This document shows positions 7,059 through 16,097 of a stretch of 64,000 nucleotides of DNA, one piece after another. Each line of letters begins with the position of its first letter. Positions within the stretch are counted from its first letter, which is position 1. The DNA is from Porticoccus sp964395715 (GTDB lineage: Bacteria > Pseudomonadota > Gammaproteobacteria > Pseudomonadales > Porticoccaceae): assembly GCA_964395715.1 (NCBI GenBank), contig CAYNAU010000001.1, positions 310,001-374,000 on the forward strand, read 5' to 3'. The position numbers and the translations under genes are program-made. The notes below the pieces were generated by a model, which made no database searches, was not told the DNA's origin, and saw only the letters and a list, made by a program, of their open reading frames with translations.

Positions 7059-9920
7059 TTATTGCCCGATGGAAATGGTCATCTCCGGGAGCTTGTCGAG
7101 CGCTTTCTCAAAAGCACCTGTGCAGAGAATCATTTGCCCCGGCTTCACCCCTGTATCTACCAGATAGGCCTTGGCGGCCTCGGTACGCTGGTCCGCCAGC
7201 TGTTTCATGGCCACTTCCTGCTCGGGAGTGATGACCGGCTCGGGAGTTGCTTCGGCTGCCTCACCTTTCTTGGCTGTGTCTTCTGCTTCCGCCTCAGCCT
7301 TTTCATTGAGGCTTTCCGGGGCGTAAACGCTCACCCAGTCCTGACGGGTAGAAGGTGCGCAAAACACAAGATGCAATTGCTGCCGTGCCTGGAGCATTGC
7401 CGCAATCTTGTCGAGGTTTTCCTGGGCGGGATCGCTCAGGGCCACCAGGCCTGGAGCAAAGGGCACAGGCTGAAATGACAGGTTGGCCAGGCTGTCCCCA
7501 ATTAACGATTTGGCCAACAACCCGAATGGCAGATAATAGTTGACCACGGTTTCGGCGATGACCTTAAACAGCACTTTGTTGACAATCTTGCTGAGAGAAA
7601 ATTCTGGGGCGTTGATGTTGCCGCCAATTGGCAGCTTCAACTCAATCGTGCCGTCATTGTCTCGCAACAGAGAAAGCGCAAACTCCAGAGGCACACCCAA
7701 TTCCTCTGCTCCCTCCGGCAGCTGGTCCTTGCTTAATGGCGAGACTTTCAGCTCGTGAAACCGGGTTGTAACCTCGGCATCAATTTCATCCTCTCGCACA
7801 GCTATGTCGATGTCCGCATCCACCGAGCCGTGGTCCAGGTGATAACCGATATATTTCCCGGCGTAACCGGACAGGTTCCGGACATCGACCCCATGGAGTT
7901 CACCGTCAATACGGGTGTTCAGGTGCTCGCCAAACGGCGCCAGGTCACCCGCCATCTTCAGATAACCAAAGCGGTTAACGCCAAGATTAAAGTTGACGGA
8001 AGCACCCTTGTCGGGATGGGTGGCATCCAGGTGCTGAACAGCCAGACCCAGGTTTGAAAATTGTTGTGACAATGCCGGCGACACACTCTCATCCAGTACG
8101 CGAACCTGACCCTGCTGACCAATCAGGACTTCACCGATCTGCAGTTGCATGGGGGGCTGATCGCCACCTCCCGACGACGAGCTCTCGCCCGCTTCTTCAG
8201 GTGCTTCTCCGGCAGCGTTACCGATAAAACGATTTAATTCTTCAAGCATCACCAATTGTCCATCGCGATCACGATGCACGAAAATGTCGGGGTCAATAAC
8301 TTGCAGTTGCTCCAAAGCCAGCAAGGATTGCGTTTTTGAGAGCCCTGTCAGGGACACCTCGGGGACACGCACATAGTGCTCGACACCCTCCACCGGGGTG
8401 GAGGGCGACAGAAGGGCCAGCGTGTCTATGCGGAAACTTTCCAGACCAACAACATCGGTGCCCGCCGTCAGGCCCTGCAATGACAGGGCGTCGAAAGACA
8501 GCAATTGCTGTTCCCCCACAACCTGCATTTTTGATGTGCTGAGACTACCCAGAGAAAATGTTTTTTGGGGCGATGGCGAGGCCTCAACTTCGGCATCGGC
8601 GGCGGGAGCATCCGGCGGGTTCTCGGGAACCAGTTGCGCCATCAGTGTCGGGGCGAACGCCAGTTGGCCGCTATCCAGGGTCTGCAAATAAACCTGTGTA
8701 TCGCCCAACGCAACGCTGTCCAGCTCAATCTTTTCACCAACCGTCAGCCCCGCCAGTTCCAGCTGTGAGAGTACCAGGGCGCTTTTATCAGCTTCCGGCA
8801 ACACCACCAAGCTGGCCAGTTGCAAGCCCTCCAGCGACACCTCGGCACCGTCCAGACCAAAACCCTGTAAATCCAGTTCTGACACCGCCAACAGCGGTCG
8901 GTCAGCGCCGACGGAAACCTGGCCCAGAGACAACCGCCTTAAAGCCACAGGAGTCGACTTCTCAGACGCGTCCTTGGATTGGTCTTTGTCCGTATCACCA
9001 GCCAAAGAAGTCACTCTTTCCATGATCGCCGGCGCAAAGGTCAGCTGCCCCTCGGGGCACAACTGCAGCTGTGCTGACAGCTCACCCAGCAGCAGTTTAT
9101 CCATCGTGATGCTGTCAGAGGCTGACAGCGCCTGAAGTTCCGCGCTGTCCAGTTGTAACGCCTGGGCCGTTTCCGGCAGCAGCGAAAGGCTTTTAACGGC
9201 CAGGTTATCCAGGTGCCACAGGCGCATATCGGGACTAACGATATTGACCAGGCTGATGGAGTCAATGGCAAGCAGTGAAAGCGGCTGCAGACGGTCATAC
9301 CAGCGCAGCTCCTGTAACTGGATTCCGGGGACCAGCAGCGCGCCGTCCTCACTCAGTTTCAGATCCAGTTCACCGGTGTGGGTCAATGCGCCGAGATGGG
9401 CACATTGATTAGCCAGCGGCTGGTTTTCTGCATCGACACGGGAATAACAGATATCCAGATTGTTCAGACTGAGTGCTTCTATGGATACCCGGGCAATGCC
9501 GCTATCCGAACTGGTCGCTTCTTCTTCAACCGCAGTCTCGGAATTACCGCCTGTCGCAATGGGGATTCCACCAATACGCAGTATGCCCGGGCCCTGAACG
9601 AGATCGAGCGACAAGGTATCCAGCACCAGATCTTCAATCAGAAGCCACTGATCGCTCAATGGCCGCCAGGCAATATTGACGTGCAGTTCATTGACCACCA
9701 GCTGCTCGCCATTGGCGGCACGCACCTGCACATCGTTAATTTGCACGGACCCCAGCACCGGGCGGATGCTGATATAGCCAATAGACGCTTCGAGCCCCTG
9801 CCTGTTCAGCCAGGTTTCCGCCTGCCAGCGCACGACAAATGGCAACAGCGTAATGACCACCACGAGCAGAACGAGCAGGCTGATAATCAGATACTTGGCG
9901 ACTCTTGAAACGACTCTCAT
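7059..9920 (-). CDS. DUF748 / AsmA-like large periplasmic protein
   Basis: A 953-residue protein with one N-terminal membrane helix (about residues 11-29, LIISLLVLLVVVITLLPFVV), followed by a long periplasmic body. The body is rich in repeated beta-strand segments of the type LSLLELxxLxV, as in DUF748 and AsmA/TamB-like proteins. Near the C-terminus, segments such as ENLDKIAAMLQARQQLHLVF and a region with QRTEAAKAYLVDTG resemble the OmpA-like tail seen in many DUF748 proteins. The family is implicated in outer-membrane lipid or LPS handling, but this member's role is unknown. AAGGAG precedes the ATG. It sits between parE and parC in the same orientation. Confidence 0.85.
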   Translation of the reverse strand: MRVVSRVAKYLIISLLVLLVVVITLLPFVVRWQAETWLNRQGLEASIGYISIRPVLGSVQINDVQVRAANGEQLVVNELHVNIAWRPLSDQWLLIEDLVLDTLSLDLVQGPGILRIGGIPIATGGNSETAVEEEATSSDSGIARVSIEALSLNNLDICYSRVDAENQPLANQCAHLGALTHTGELDLKLSEDGALLVPGIQLQELRWYDRLQPLSLLAIDSISLVNIVSPDMRLWHLDNLAVKSLSLLPETAQALQLDSAELQALSASDSITMDKLLLGELSAQLQLCPEGQLTFAPAIMERVTSLAGDTDKDQSKDASEKSTPVALRRLSLGQVSVGADRPLLAVSELDLQGFGLDGAEVSLEGLQLASLVVLPEADKSALVLSQLELAGLTVGEKIELDSVALGDTQVYLQTLDSGQLAFAPTLMAQLVPENPPDAPAADAEVEASPSPQKTFSLGSLSTSKMQVVGEQQLLSFDALSLQGLTAGTDVVGLESFRIDTLALLSPSTPVEGVEHYVRVPEVSLTGLSKTQSLLALEQLQVIDPDIFVHRDRDGQLVMLEELNRFIGNAAGEAPEEAGESSSSGGGDQPPMQLQIGEVLIGQQGQVRVLDESVSPALSQQFSNLGLAVQHLDATHPDKGASVNFNLGVNRFGYLKMAGDLAPFGEHLNTRIDGELHGVDVRNLSGYAGKYIGYHLDHGSVDADIDIAVREDEIDAEVTTRFHELKVSPLSKDQLPEGAEELGVPLEFALSLLRDNDGTIELKLPIGGNINAPEFSLSKIVNKVLFKVIAETVVNYYLPFGLLAKSLIGDSLANLSFQPVPFAPGLVALSDPAQENLDKIAAMLQARQQLHLVFCAPSTRQDWVSVYAPESLNEKAEAEAEDTAKKGEAAEATPEPVITPEQEVAMKQLADQRTEAAKAYLVDTGVKPGQMILCTGAFEKALDKLPEMTISIGQ

Positions 9921-9968
9921 GGGTTCACTCCTTGTCTTCTGCTCCCCTCAGCGTGGCCATGGGATGGC

Positions 9969-11852
9969 CTAGACATCCGCAAGGTTACCCCGTTGCTGCA
10001 GCCACTCCTTGCGGTCCCCCGCGCGCTTTTTCGCCAGTAGCATATCGAGCAGACTATTGGTGTCATCCCCCGCCTCAATGGTGAGCTGAACCAGACGGCG
10101 GGTATCCGGGTCCATGGTGGTTTCACGCAACTGTATGGGATTCATTTCCCCCAGCCCCTTGAAACGCTGGACATTCACTTTGCCGCGCTTGTTCTCGGCT
10201 TCAATGCGGTCCAGCACACCCTGCTTCTCACCTTCATCCAGGGCGTAGTAAACGTCCTTGCCCACATCAATGCGATACAGCGGCGGCATGGCCACATAGA
10301 CATGACCGGCGCTCACCAGCGGCCTGAAGTGCCTGACAAACAGGGCACATAACAGCGTGGCGATGTGCAGGCCGTCGGAATCCGCATCAGCCAGAATACA
10401 GATTTTGTGGTAGCGGAGACCATCCAGTTCATCGCTGCCGGGATCAATGCCCAACGCCACGGAAATATCGTGCACCTCCTGAGACGCGAGGATTTCCTGG
10501 CTGTCCACTTCCCAGGTGTTAAGGATTTTTCCGCGCAGCGGCATGATGGCCTGGTTTTCCCGGTTGCGGGCCTGCTTGGCGGACCCCCCTGCAGAATCAC
10601 CTTCCACTAAAAACAATTCGCCCAGTTCAGGGCTATCGCTGGAACAATCCGCCAGTTTGCCGGGCAGTGCCGGGCCTGAGGTGACCTTTTTCCGCGCCAC
10701 TTTTTTGCTGGCGCGCAAGCGGCGCTGGGCATTGTTAATACACAGCTCTGCCAGTCGTTCGGCATCCTCGGTGTGCTGGTTGAGCCACAGGCTGAAGGCA
10801 TCCTTGACCACCCCGGAGACAAAGGCCGCCGCCTCACGGGAAGACAAACGCTCTTTGGTCTGCCCGGAAAACTGGGGATCGGTCAGCTTGGAGGAAAGCA
10901 CAAAACAGCACTTGTCCCAGATATCATCCGGTGTCAGTTTGACACCCCGGGGCAACAGGTTTCTGAATTCGCAAAATTCACGCATGGCCTCCAGCAGGCC
11001 GGTGCGCAAACCATTGACATGGGTGCCGCCCTGGGGCGTGGGAATCAGGTTGACATAACTCTCCTGGGTTAAATCACCGCCCTCGGGGAGCCATTGCAGG
11101 GCCCAGTCCACCGCCTCGGTCTCTGCCGCAAAGCTGCCGACAAACGGCACTGCGGGCAACACCTCCCAACCCGTTGTCGTGCTGCACAAGTAATCTGCCA
11201 GCCCGTCCTCGTAGCACCAGTTCTCGGTTTCGCCGCTGGCTTCGTCCCTGAAGGTCACCTCCAGGCCGGCGCAGAGCACTGCCTTGGCGCGCAACACATG
11301 CTTCAGCCGTGAAACGGAATATTTAACCGTATCAAAGTATTTGGGATCGGGAAGAAAACGCAGTTCGGTGCCGGTATTGCGCTGCCCGCAGCTGTCCACC
11401 ACGGCCAGCTCAGTCACCTTGTTGCCACCGGAAAAACCCATGCGATAGACACTGCCACCGCGCCGGATAGTCACTTCCAGCTTGCTGGAAAGCGCATTGA
11501 CCACAGACACACCGACACCGTGCAGACCGCCGGAAAACTGGTAGTTTTTATTGGAAAACTTGCCCCCCGCGTGCAGGGTGGAAAGGATCACCTCAACACC
11601 GGGCAGCCCTTGTTCCGGGTGAATATCCACCGGCATGCCCCGACCGTTGTCGCACACGGACAGCGAGCCATCCTTGTACAACACCACATCGATTTTACTG
11701 GCATGCCCCGCCAGGGCCTCATCGACACTGTTGTCGATCACTTCCTGCGCCAGGTGGTTGGGGCGTGCCGTATCCGTGTACATACCCGGCCGCTTGCGCA
11801 CCGGGTCGAGCCCGGTCAGGACTTCAATATCTTCTGCGGTATAGTTATTCAT
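9969..11852 (-). CDS. parE: DNA topoisomerase IV subunit B (ParE)
   Basis: ParE is the ATPase half of topoisomerase IV. Residues 1-200 carry the GHKL fold: QEVIDNSVDEALAGHA, DNGRGMPVD and GLHGVGVSVVNALSS. The TOPRIM region has EGDSAGGSAKQARNRENQA and the metal-binding DADSDG. The 627-residue length fits the family. I start at the ATG at 11852 (MNNYTAEDIEVLTGLDPVR), the usual N-terminus, preceded by GGAG; upstream in-frame codons overlap yqiA and lack family similarity. The start overlaps the yqiA stop by 8 bases, as expected for coupled genes of the conserved yqiA-parE order. Confidence 0.98.
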   Translation of the reverse strand: MNNYTAEDIEVLTGLDPVRKRPGMYTDTARPNHLAQEVIDNSVDEALAGHASKIDVVLYKDGSLSVCDNGRGMPVDIHPEQGLPGVEVILSTLHAGGKFSNKNYQFSGGLHGVGVSVVNALSSKLEVTIRRGGSVYRMGFSGGNKVTELAVVDSCGQRNTGTELRFLPDPKYFDTVKYSVSRLKHVLRAKAVLCAGLEVTFRDEASGETENWCYEDGLADYLCSTTTGWEVLPAVPFVGSFAAETEAVDWALQWLPEGGDLTQESYVNLIPTPQGGTHVNGLRTGLLEAMREFCEFRNLLPRGVKLTPDDIWDKCCFVLSSKLTDPQFSGQTKERLSSREAAAFVSGVVKDAFSLWLNQHTEDAERLAELCINNAQRRLRASKKVARKKVTSGPALPGKLADCSSDSPELGELFLVEGDSAGGSAKQARNRENQAIMPLRGKILNTWEVDSQEILASQEVHDISVALGIDPGSDELDGLRYHKICILADADSDGLHIATLLCALFVRHFRPLVSAGHVYVAMPPLYRIDVGKDVYYALDEGEKQGVLDRIEAENKRGKVNVQRFKGLGEMNPIQLRETTMDPDTRRLVQLTIEAGDDTNSLLDMLLAKKRAGDRKEWLQQRGNLADV

Positions 11853-12429
11853 GAAACTCCGGTGACAACTGCAAAAAGTCAAAAATGTCGGCAAGAAAGC
11901 GCTCGAAATGCTGAAAGCTGTGATCGCCACCCTGTTCAATGGTCATGCGGCAGCCATCGTACCTGGCTTCGGCCTGTCGATAATCCAGCACCTCATCTTC
12001 AGTCTGCAACAATACCCAATAGTACTCCCGATGTAGAGGTGTTTGGACTTCCAGACGGCGAACTTCCTCCACATGCTTCTGTTCGAGCACGTAGCGTTCA
12101 CCGGTATGGTAATTGGCATTTTCCCCCAGGTAATCAAGCATCAATTCATAGGGTTTTACCGCCGGATTGACCAGCACTGCCCGCAGGGAATATTGCTCTG
12201 CCAGCCAGGTCGCGTAATACCCTCCCATGGAGCTGCCCACCAGACCCACCGGCCGCTTAACTGACTCGATCAGGGCCTGCAATTGCCTGATGGCTTTTTC
12301 GGGCTCATTGTTCAACCGGGGGCAGTGAAAGGGAATGTCAGGGTGGTGGAGAGAGAGCCACTCTGCAGTCTGGCAGGACTTGAGTGATGCGGGCGAACTG
12401 TTGAACCCGTGAATATAAATTAATGCCAT
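11845..12429 (-). CDS. yqiA: YqiA-type alpha/beta-hydrolase esterase
   Basis: A 194-residue single-domain hydrolase of the UPF0227/YqiA family, which shows esterase activity on short acyl substrates in Escherichia. The N-terminus ALIYIHGFNSSPASLKS gives the oxyanion-hole His-Gly. The nucleophile elbow is GSSMGGYYA (central Ser). The acid and base are probably in LLQTEDEVLDYRQA and GGDHSFQHF. It overlaps the parE start by 8 bases and follows cpdA, matching the conserved nudF-yqiB-cpdA-yqiA-parE order. Physiological substrate unknown. Confidence 0.92.
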   Translation of the reverse strand: MALIYIHGFNSSPASLKSCQTAEWLSLHHPDIPFHCPRLNNEPEKAIRQLQALIESVKRPVGLVGSSMGGYYATWLAEQYSLRAVLVNPAVKPYELMLDYLGENANYHTGERYVLEQKHVEEVRRLEVQTPLHREYYWVLLQTEDEVLDYRQAEARYDGCRMTIEQGGDHSFQHFERFLADIFDFLQLSPEFHE

Positions 12430-12543
12430 ACCAGGCGGTTCATTGCTGTGACTGAAGCCAGTGATTATAGCGGGATATGGTAATGGATAAGAACTGCTCC
12501 CCGACAGATTAGGGCATACCCGTAAATGGACAGTGGATCGATA

Positions 12544-13344
12544 CTAATAACCCACGCAGTGCCGGTCCGCCTGCCAGTTATCCCCATCAATAAATTCCAC
12601 ACCCGTCTCGATACCGCCTTCCTCATTGAGGTTTATCCAGCGATAGCCCGGCGGCTGGCGACAGAGTTCAAAATCATCACTGGCGGGCGCAAACTGAAAG
12701 CAGGTGGAAGGAGCAGAATAGACCGGAACCCCACCCCAGTCAGATACAAAGTTCTGATGGACGTGGCCACTGAATACGCCACGAACATTATCCGCTTGCT
12801 GCAACAGATGGTGGAGCGAAGAATGGTTTTCTATGCGCTGTTTGTCGAGCCAACGGCAATCAACTGATGCGGGGGGATGATGCACAAACAACACCACATG
12901 ATGGCTCCTGTACTCAGCAAGCAGCTTTTCCAGAAGAGCCAACTCCGAGTCAGCCAGTTTGCCGGCAACCTGACCGGGCACCGCACTCACCAGGAATATC
13001 GCCACCCAGCGGCCCAACTGGATAACACGCTGAAAAGGCTGGCTCATGACTTGCTGCATGACAGCAAAGTCATCGTGATTGCCCGGCAACCAGGCCAACG
13101 GGGGAACGGCCGGCAGCAATTGCTCGAAAAGGCGGTAAGCACTTGCCTCGCCGTCTGCAGCAATATCGCCGGTGATGGCCAGCAAATCACAACCGGCAAG
13201 CTCGCCTTCGAGGCGGCCTAATACAGCCTTGAGGCTCTCGGCAGTGTTGATGCCAGCCAATATGAACTGGTCATCCTGCCCCAGATGACAATCCGAGAGC
13301 TGAATCAGCTTGATAGCACGATGATCAGGCGAATGATGCGACAA
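12544..13344 (-). CDS. cpdA: 3',5'-cyclic AMP phosphodiesterase CpdA
   Basis: CpdA hydrolyses cAMP and so limits CRP/Vfr activity. The 266-residue product has the metallophosphoesterase motifs in order: LSDCHLG, ITGDIAADGE, LPGNHDD, FVHHPPASVD and SGHVHQN. These supply the two-metal site. Translation appears to start at TTG 13344, which has GGGAG seven bases upstream; no ATG precedes the first motif. It sits between yqiB and yqiA as in enteric bacteria. Two perfect CRP/Vfr sites elsewhere in this window make a cAMP link relevant. Confidence 0.94.
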   Translation of the reverse strand: MSHHSPDHRAIKLIQLSDCHLGQDDQFILAGINTAESLKAVLGRLEGELAGCDLLAITGDIAADGEASAYRLFEQLLPAVPPLAWLPGNHDDFAVMQQVMSQPFQRVIQLGRWVAIFLVSAVPGQVAGKLADSELALLEKLLAEYRSHHVVLFVHHPPASVDCRWLDKQRIENHSSLHHLLQQADNVRGVFSGHVHQNFVSDWGGVPVYSAPSTCFQFAPASDDFELCRQPPGYRWINLNEEGGIETGVEFIDGDNWQADRHCVGY

Positions 13345-13394
13345 TGTTCTTCTCCCTATGCCGACTGCTTACAGACACTTGACCCAAAAGGTCG

Positions 13395-13862
13395 TTAGGG
13401 AGCTTCGCCAAACAGAGGCTCGGGGTAATATCCCCGTGCCAGGCAATGGGATAACCACTCACCGAGAAAGCGGTTCCACTGCGCCTTCTCATCCTGCTGA
13501 TACATTTTGCGGTTGGGGTACCCGTAACGTGATTTGACATGCCTGACACCATCACATGACACGACTTCAGCGACACGCGCGTCGTGATACAACCGCAACT
13601 TCATTACCGGCAGCTGGAACCAGGGGTTTGTATCCCCGGCACTGGCCACCTGGCTAAGCTCGATGAGGGTGGTATAGGGCGTATTCTCGCGAACCACAAA
13701 GCGAAGCTCATGGTCGCGGTCATGGCTGAAACCCACCTTCCGCTCTGCCGCCTCCCGGGTCATCTCTGGAAACAACTTCATCAAGCGGAAGTAATTGGCA
13801 TCGCAATCTGCCATGTACCCCCTCAAGTCGACTTTGTAGCGTATTTTTCGTTTGTCCGTCAC
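13395..13862 (-). CDS. yqiB: DUF1249 family protein (YqiB)
   Basis: A 155-residue soluble protein with the DUF1249 pattern: YKVDLRGYMADCDANYFRLM at the start, LRLYHDARVAEVVS in the middle and YPNRKMYQQDEKAQWNRFL near the end. No catalytic motif is evident and the function is unknown across the family. The start is a GTG at 13862 without a convincing ribosome site. It lies between nudF and cpdA, the conserved position of yqiB. Confidence 0.92.
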   Translation of the reverse strand: MTDKRKIRYKVDLRGYMADCDANYFRLMKLFPEMTREAAERKVGFSHDRDHELRFVVRENTPYTTLIELSQVASAGDTNPWFQLPVMKLRLYHDARVAEVVSCDGVRHVKSRYGYPNRKMYQQDEKAQWNRFLGEWLSHCLARGYYPEPLFGEAP

Positions 13863-13920
13863 CGCACCAAATCACATTTTGCCAAGTTGTCCCATCGACA
13901 ACAGAAAACAGCATAGTCCA

Positions 13921-14526
13921 TCACAAAAACCGTTGTCGATTAATTTGCAGCCACATCAGGCTGATTGTCGTCGCCGCATTATTGAGCAGCCCCTGATCGA
14001 GCCACTCATACACCTGTTGCTCAGGGAACACATGCAGGCGGATATCCTCTGATTCGTGCTCCATGCCGTATACCCCGCCCGCCTCGGTCAGGTCCACCAG
14101 GGCGCAGAACAGATGCATCCGCTCGTTGCTGCCGCCAGGACTGACCCAGTAGTCGCACATGGCGATCAGCTCATCAGTTTCCAGCCCAGCCTCTTCCATC
14201 ACCTCCCGGCGTGCCACTTGGGGAAGTGTTTCACCCGGTTCGGAAATACCGGCGACCACTTCAAATTGCCAGGGATTTTGCCCCTGCCCCAGCACACCCA
14301 CTCGAAACTGCTCCGTCAGGGCAATCAGCTGATGCCTGGGATCGAAAATAAGTACGCCCACACAGGGTTCGCGCTCGAACAACTCCCTGTCCATCGGCTC
14401 AGACCAACCCCCGGCAAACAGTTTGTGCCGCAGGCGCAGCCGAATCATCTTGAAAAATCCCTGAAAGACCGTTTGTCGATCCTGAACTTCAACGTCACAT
14501 TCATTGAACTGGTGCTGCGGTAGCAT
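13921..14526 (-). CDS. nudF: ADP-ribose pyrophosphatase, Nudix family (NudF)
   Basis: NudF cleaves ADP-ribose to AMP and ribose 5-phosphate. The 201-residue product carries the Nudix box GISEPGETLPQVARREVMEE followed by AGL, matching GX5EX7REUXEEXGU. Upstream Tyr/Arg-rich strands and the C-terminal helix fit the ADPRase subfamily. The ATG at 14526 has a GGGAT about 6 bases upstream. The gene is divergent from tolC, the same arrangement as in enteric bacteria, and begins the nudF-yqiB-cpdA-yqiA-parE run. Confidence 0.95.
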   Translation of the reverse strand: MLPQHQFNECDVEVQDRQTVFQGFFKMIRLRLRHKLFAGGWSEPMDRELFEREPCVGVLIFDPRHQLIALTEQFRVGVLGQGQNPWQFEVVAGISEPGETLPQVARREVMEEAGLETDELIAMCDYWVSPGGSNERMHLFCALVDLTEAGGVYGMEHESEDIRLHVFPEQQVYEWLDQGLLNNAATTISLMWLQINRQRFL

Positions 14527-14640
14527 GTCTTATCCCAGGTTACAGATTCCGGTCTTCGTTGACAGCGCTGGAGCCGTGTCGAGGTGCGCTTTAAAGCAAC
14601 CCTACACAGAGGCCCCGTCACTGTCCAGCACCTCAAAATC

Positions 14641-14649
14641 TGCTAGACT
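14641..14649 (+). promoter_or_regulatory. Possible extended -10 element for tolC
   Basis: TGC-TAGACT forms an extended -10 motif (TGn plus four of six -10 matches) about 40 bases before the tolC start. No good -35 box is visible at 17 bases, so this is a weak call. Confidence 0.3.
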
Positions 14650-14687
14650 CGAACCCTCTCACCACCCTTTGACCTAAAGGATTGTCA

Positions 14688-16097
14688 ATGCGCTTCTGCA
14701 AATTTGCCATTTTTCTGGCCGCTTCTTTAAACCTCACTCCAGCGCTGGCCAACACCCTCTCGGAGATCTACGAGCAGGCTGTCCAAAACGACCCCCAACT
14801 TCGCGCTGCCCGCGCCGCGTATCTGGCCGGCCAGGAAGCCAAAAATATTGGCAGGGCCGGACTGCTTCCGCAAATTACTGCTACGGGAGAATATGAAGAG
14901 CTGGAAACCGAAGGCGCCAGTACAACAACGCTCAACTCCACATTTAAACCCGGCCGGAAGGGGCATACCGACACAGACTCCAGAGGGTATTACCTGACCC
15001 TGTCGCAGCCAATTTTTGACCTTCCCGCCTGGTTCAGCTTTCAGCAGGGAAAAGCCCTGAGCGATCAGGCGCGGTTACAGTTTGCCGCTGACCAGCAGTC
15101 TCTGATTCTGCGCACCGCAGATGCTTACTTCCAGGTGCTCCGCGCCAGGGAAAATCTGGAAACTGCGCAGGCCCAGGAAAAGGCCATCCAGAGGCAACTG
15201 GAGCAAACCAAAGAACGCTTTGAAGTGGGGTTGCTGCCAATTACCGATGTTCACGAAGCCCAGGCAGCCTACGACAATGCCCGGGTGAACACCCTGGAAA
15301 CCCGCGGCGCGCTGGACATCGCCTTTGAAGGTCTGACCGTATTGACCGGCGAACCCCACCAGCACTTGGCAGGACTTGTGGCAGACTTCCCCGTTGTGCA
15401 GCCGGAACCTCTCAACCGTGAGGACTGGGTACAGTTTGCCCTGCAAAACAATTTCAGTTTGCAGGCCGCCAAGTATCAGCGCGATGCGGCGGATGAAAAT
15501 GCCAAATCAAAAAAATACGAGCATGCGCCAACCCTGACAGGCAATCTGTCCTACTACGATGATCAGACAGATAGTGAATTCCGCGGGCTGGACACACAAA
15601 CAAACAATTTCTTTGTCAGCCCATCTGAGACCGACCAGGAAGGCCACGCCATCGGATTGACCCTGACTGTGCCGATTTTTACGGGGGGGCTGGTGAGTGC
15701 AGAGCGACGTCAGGCCTTTCAACAATATGTACAGGCCGATGAGCTCTTTATTGGCACGCAGCGCAATACTGTTCAGCAAGCACGCTCTCAGCATCTGTCG
15801 GTGGTCACCAACACTGCGCGGGTAAAAGCCAGAAATCAGGCTATCACCTCAGCAGACAGTGCTCTGGAGGCTACCCAGGCGGGCTACGAGGCCGGAACCC
15901 GCAATATCGTGGATGTCCTGGTAGCTCAGCAGAATCTCTATCAGGCTCGCACCGACTACGCCAATGCGCGCTATGACTATATTGATAGCCTGTTACGACT
16001 CAAGGAAGTGGCGGGACAGCTCAGTCCCGAGGATATTTACGAACTGAATGCCTGGCTGGACCCTGCAATCAATGTGACGAAAGCTGGTGTTCAATAA
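14688..16097 (+). CDS. tolC: TolC family outer membrane channel protein
   Basis: TolC forms the trimeric outer-membrane exit duct for tripartite efflux pumps and type I secretion. A signal peptide (MRFCKFAIFLAASLNLTPALA) precedes ANTLSEIYEQAVQNDPQLRA, the classic mature N-terminus. Two repeated halves of coiled-coil helices follow, with GLTLTVPIFTGGLVSAERRQ at the second beta segment and GTRNIVDVLVAQQNLYQA near the end. The length of 469 is standard. I start at the ATG at 14688 with AAAGGA six bases upstream, not at the in-frame TTG at 14682. Its last 29 bases overlap the convergent waaA gene. Confidence 0.96.
   Translation: MRFCKFAIFLAASLNLTPALANTLSEIYEQAVQNDPQLRAARAAYLAGQEAKNIGRAGLLPQITATGEYEELETEGASTTTLNSTFKPGRKGHTDTDSRGYYLTLSQPIFDLPAWFSFQQGKALSDQARLQFAADQQSLILRTADAYFQVLRARENLETAQAQEKAIQRQLEQTKERFEVGLLPITDVHEAQAAYDNARVNTLETRGALDIAFEGLTVLTGEPHQHLAGLVADFPVVQPEPLNREDWVQFALQNNFSLQAAKYQRDAADENAKSKKYEHAPTLTGNLSYYDDQTDSEFRGLDTQTNNFFVSPSETDQEGHAIGLTLTVPIFTGGLVSAERRQAFQQYVQADELFIGTQRNTVQQARSQHLSVVTNTARVKARNQAITSADSALEATQAGYEAGTRNIVDVLVAQQNLYQARTDYANARYDYIDSLLRLKEVAGQLSPEDIYELNAWLDPAINVTKAGVQ

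Noticed and set aside
13860..13885. CRP-like half site upstream of yqiB
   Set aside because: Only one half (TGTGA on the minus strand) matches; the other half is absent and it overlaps the translation start.
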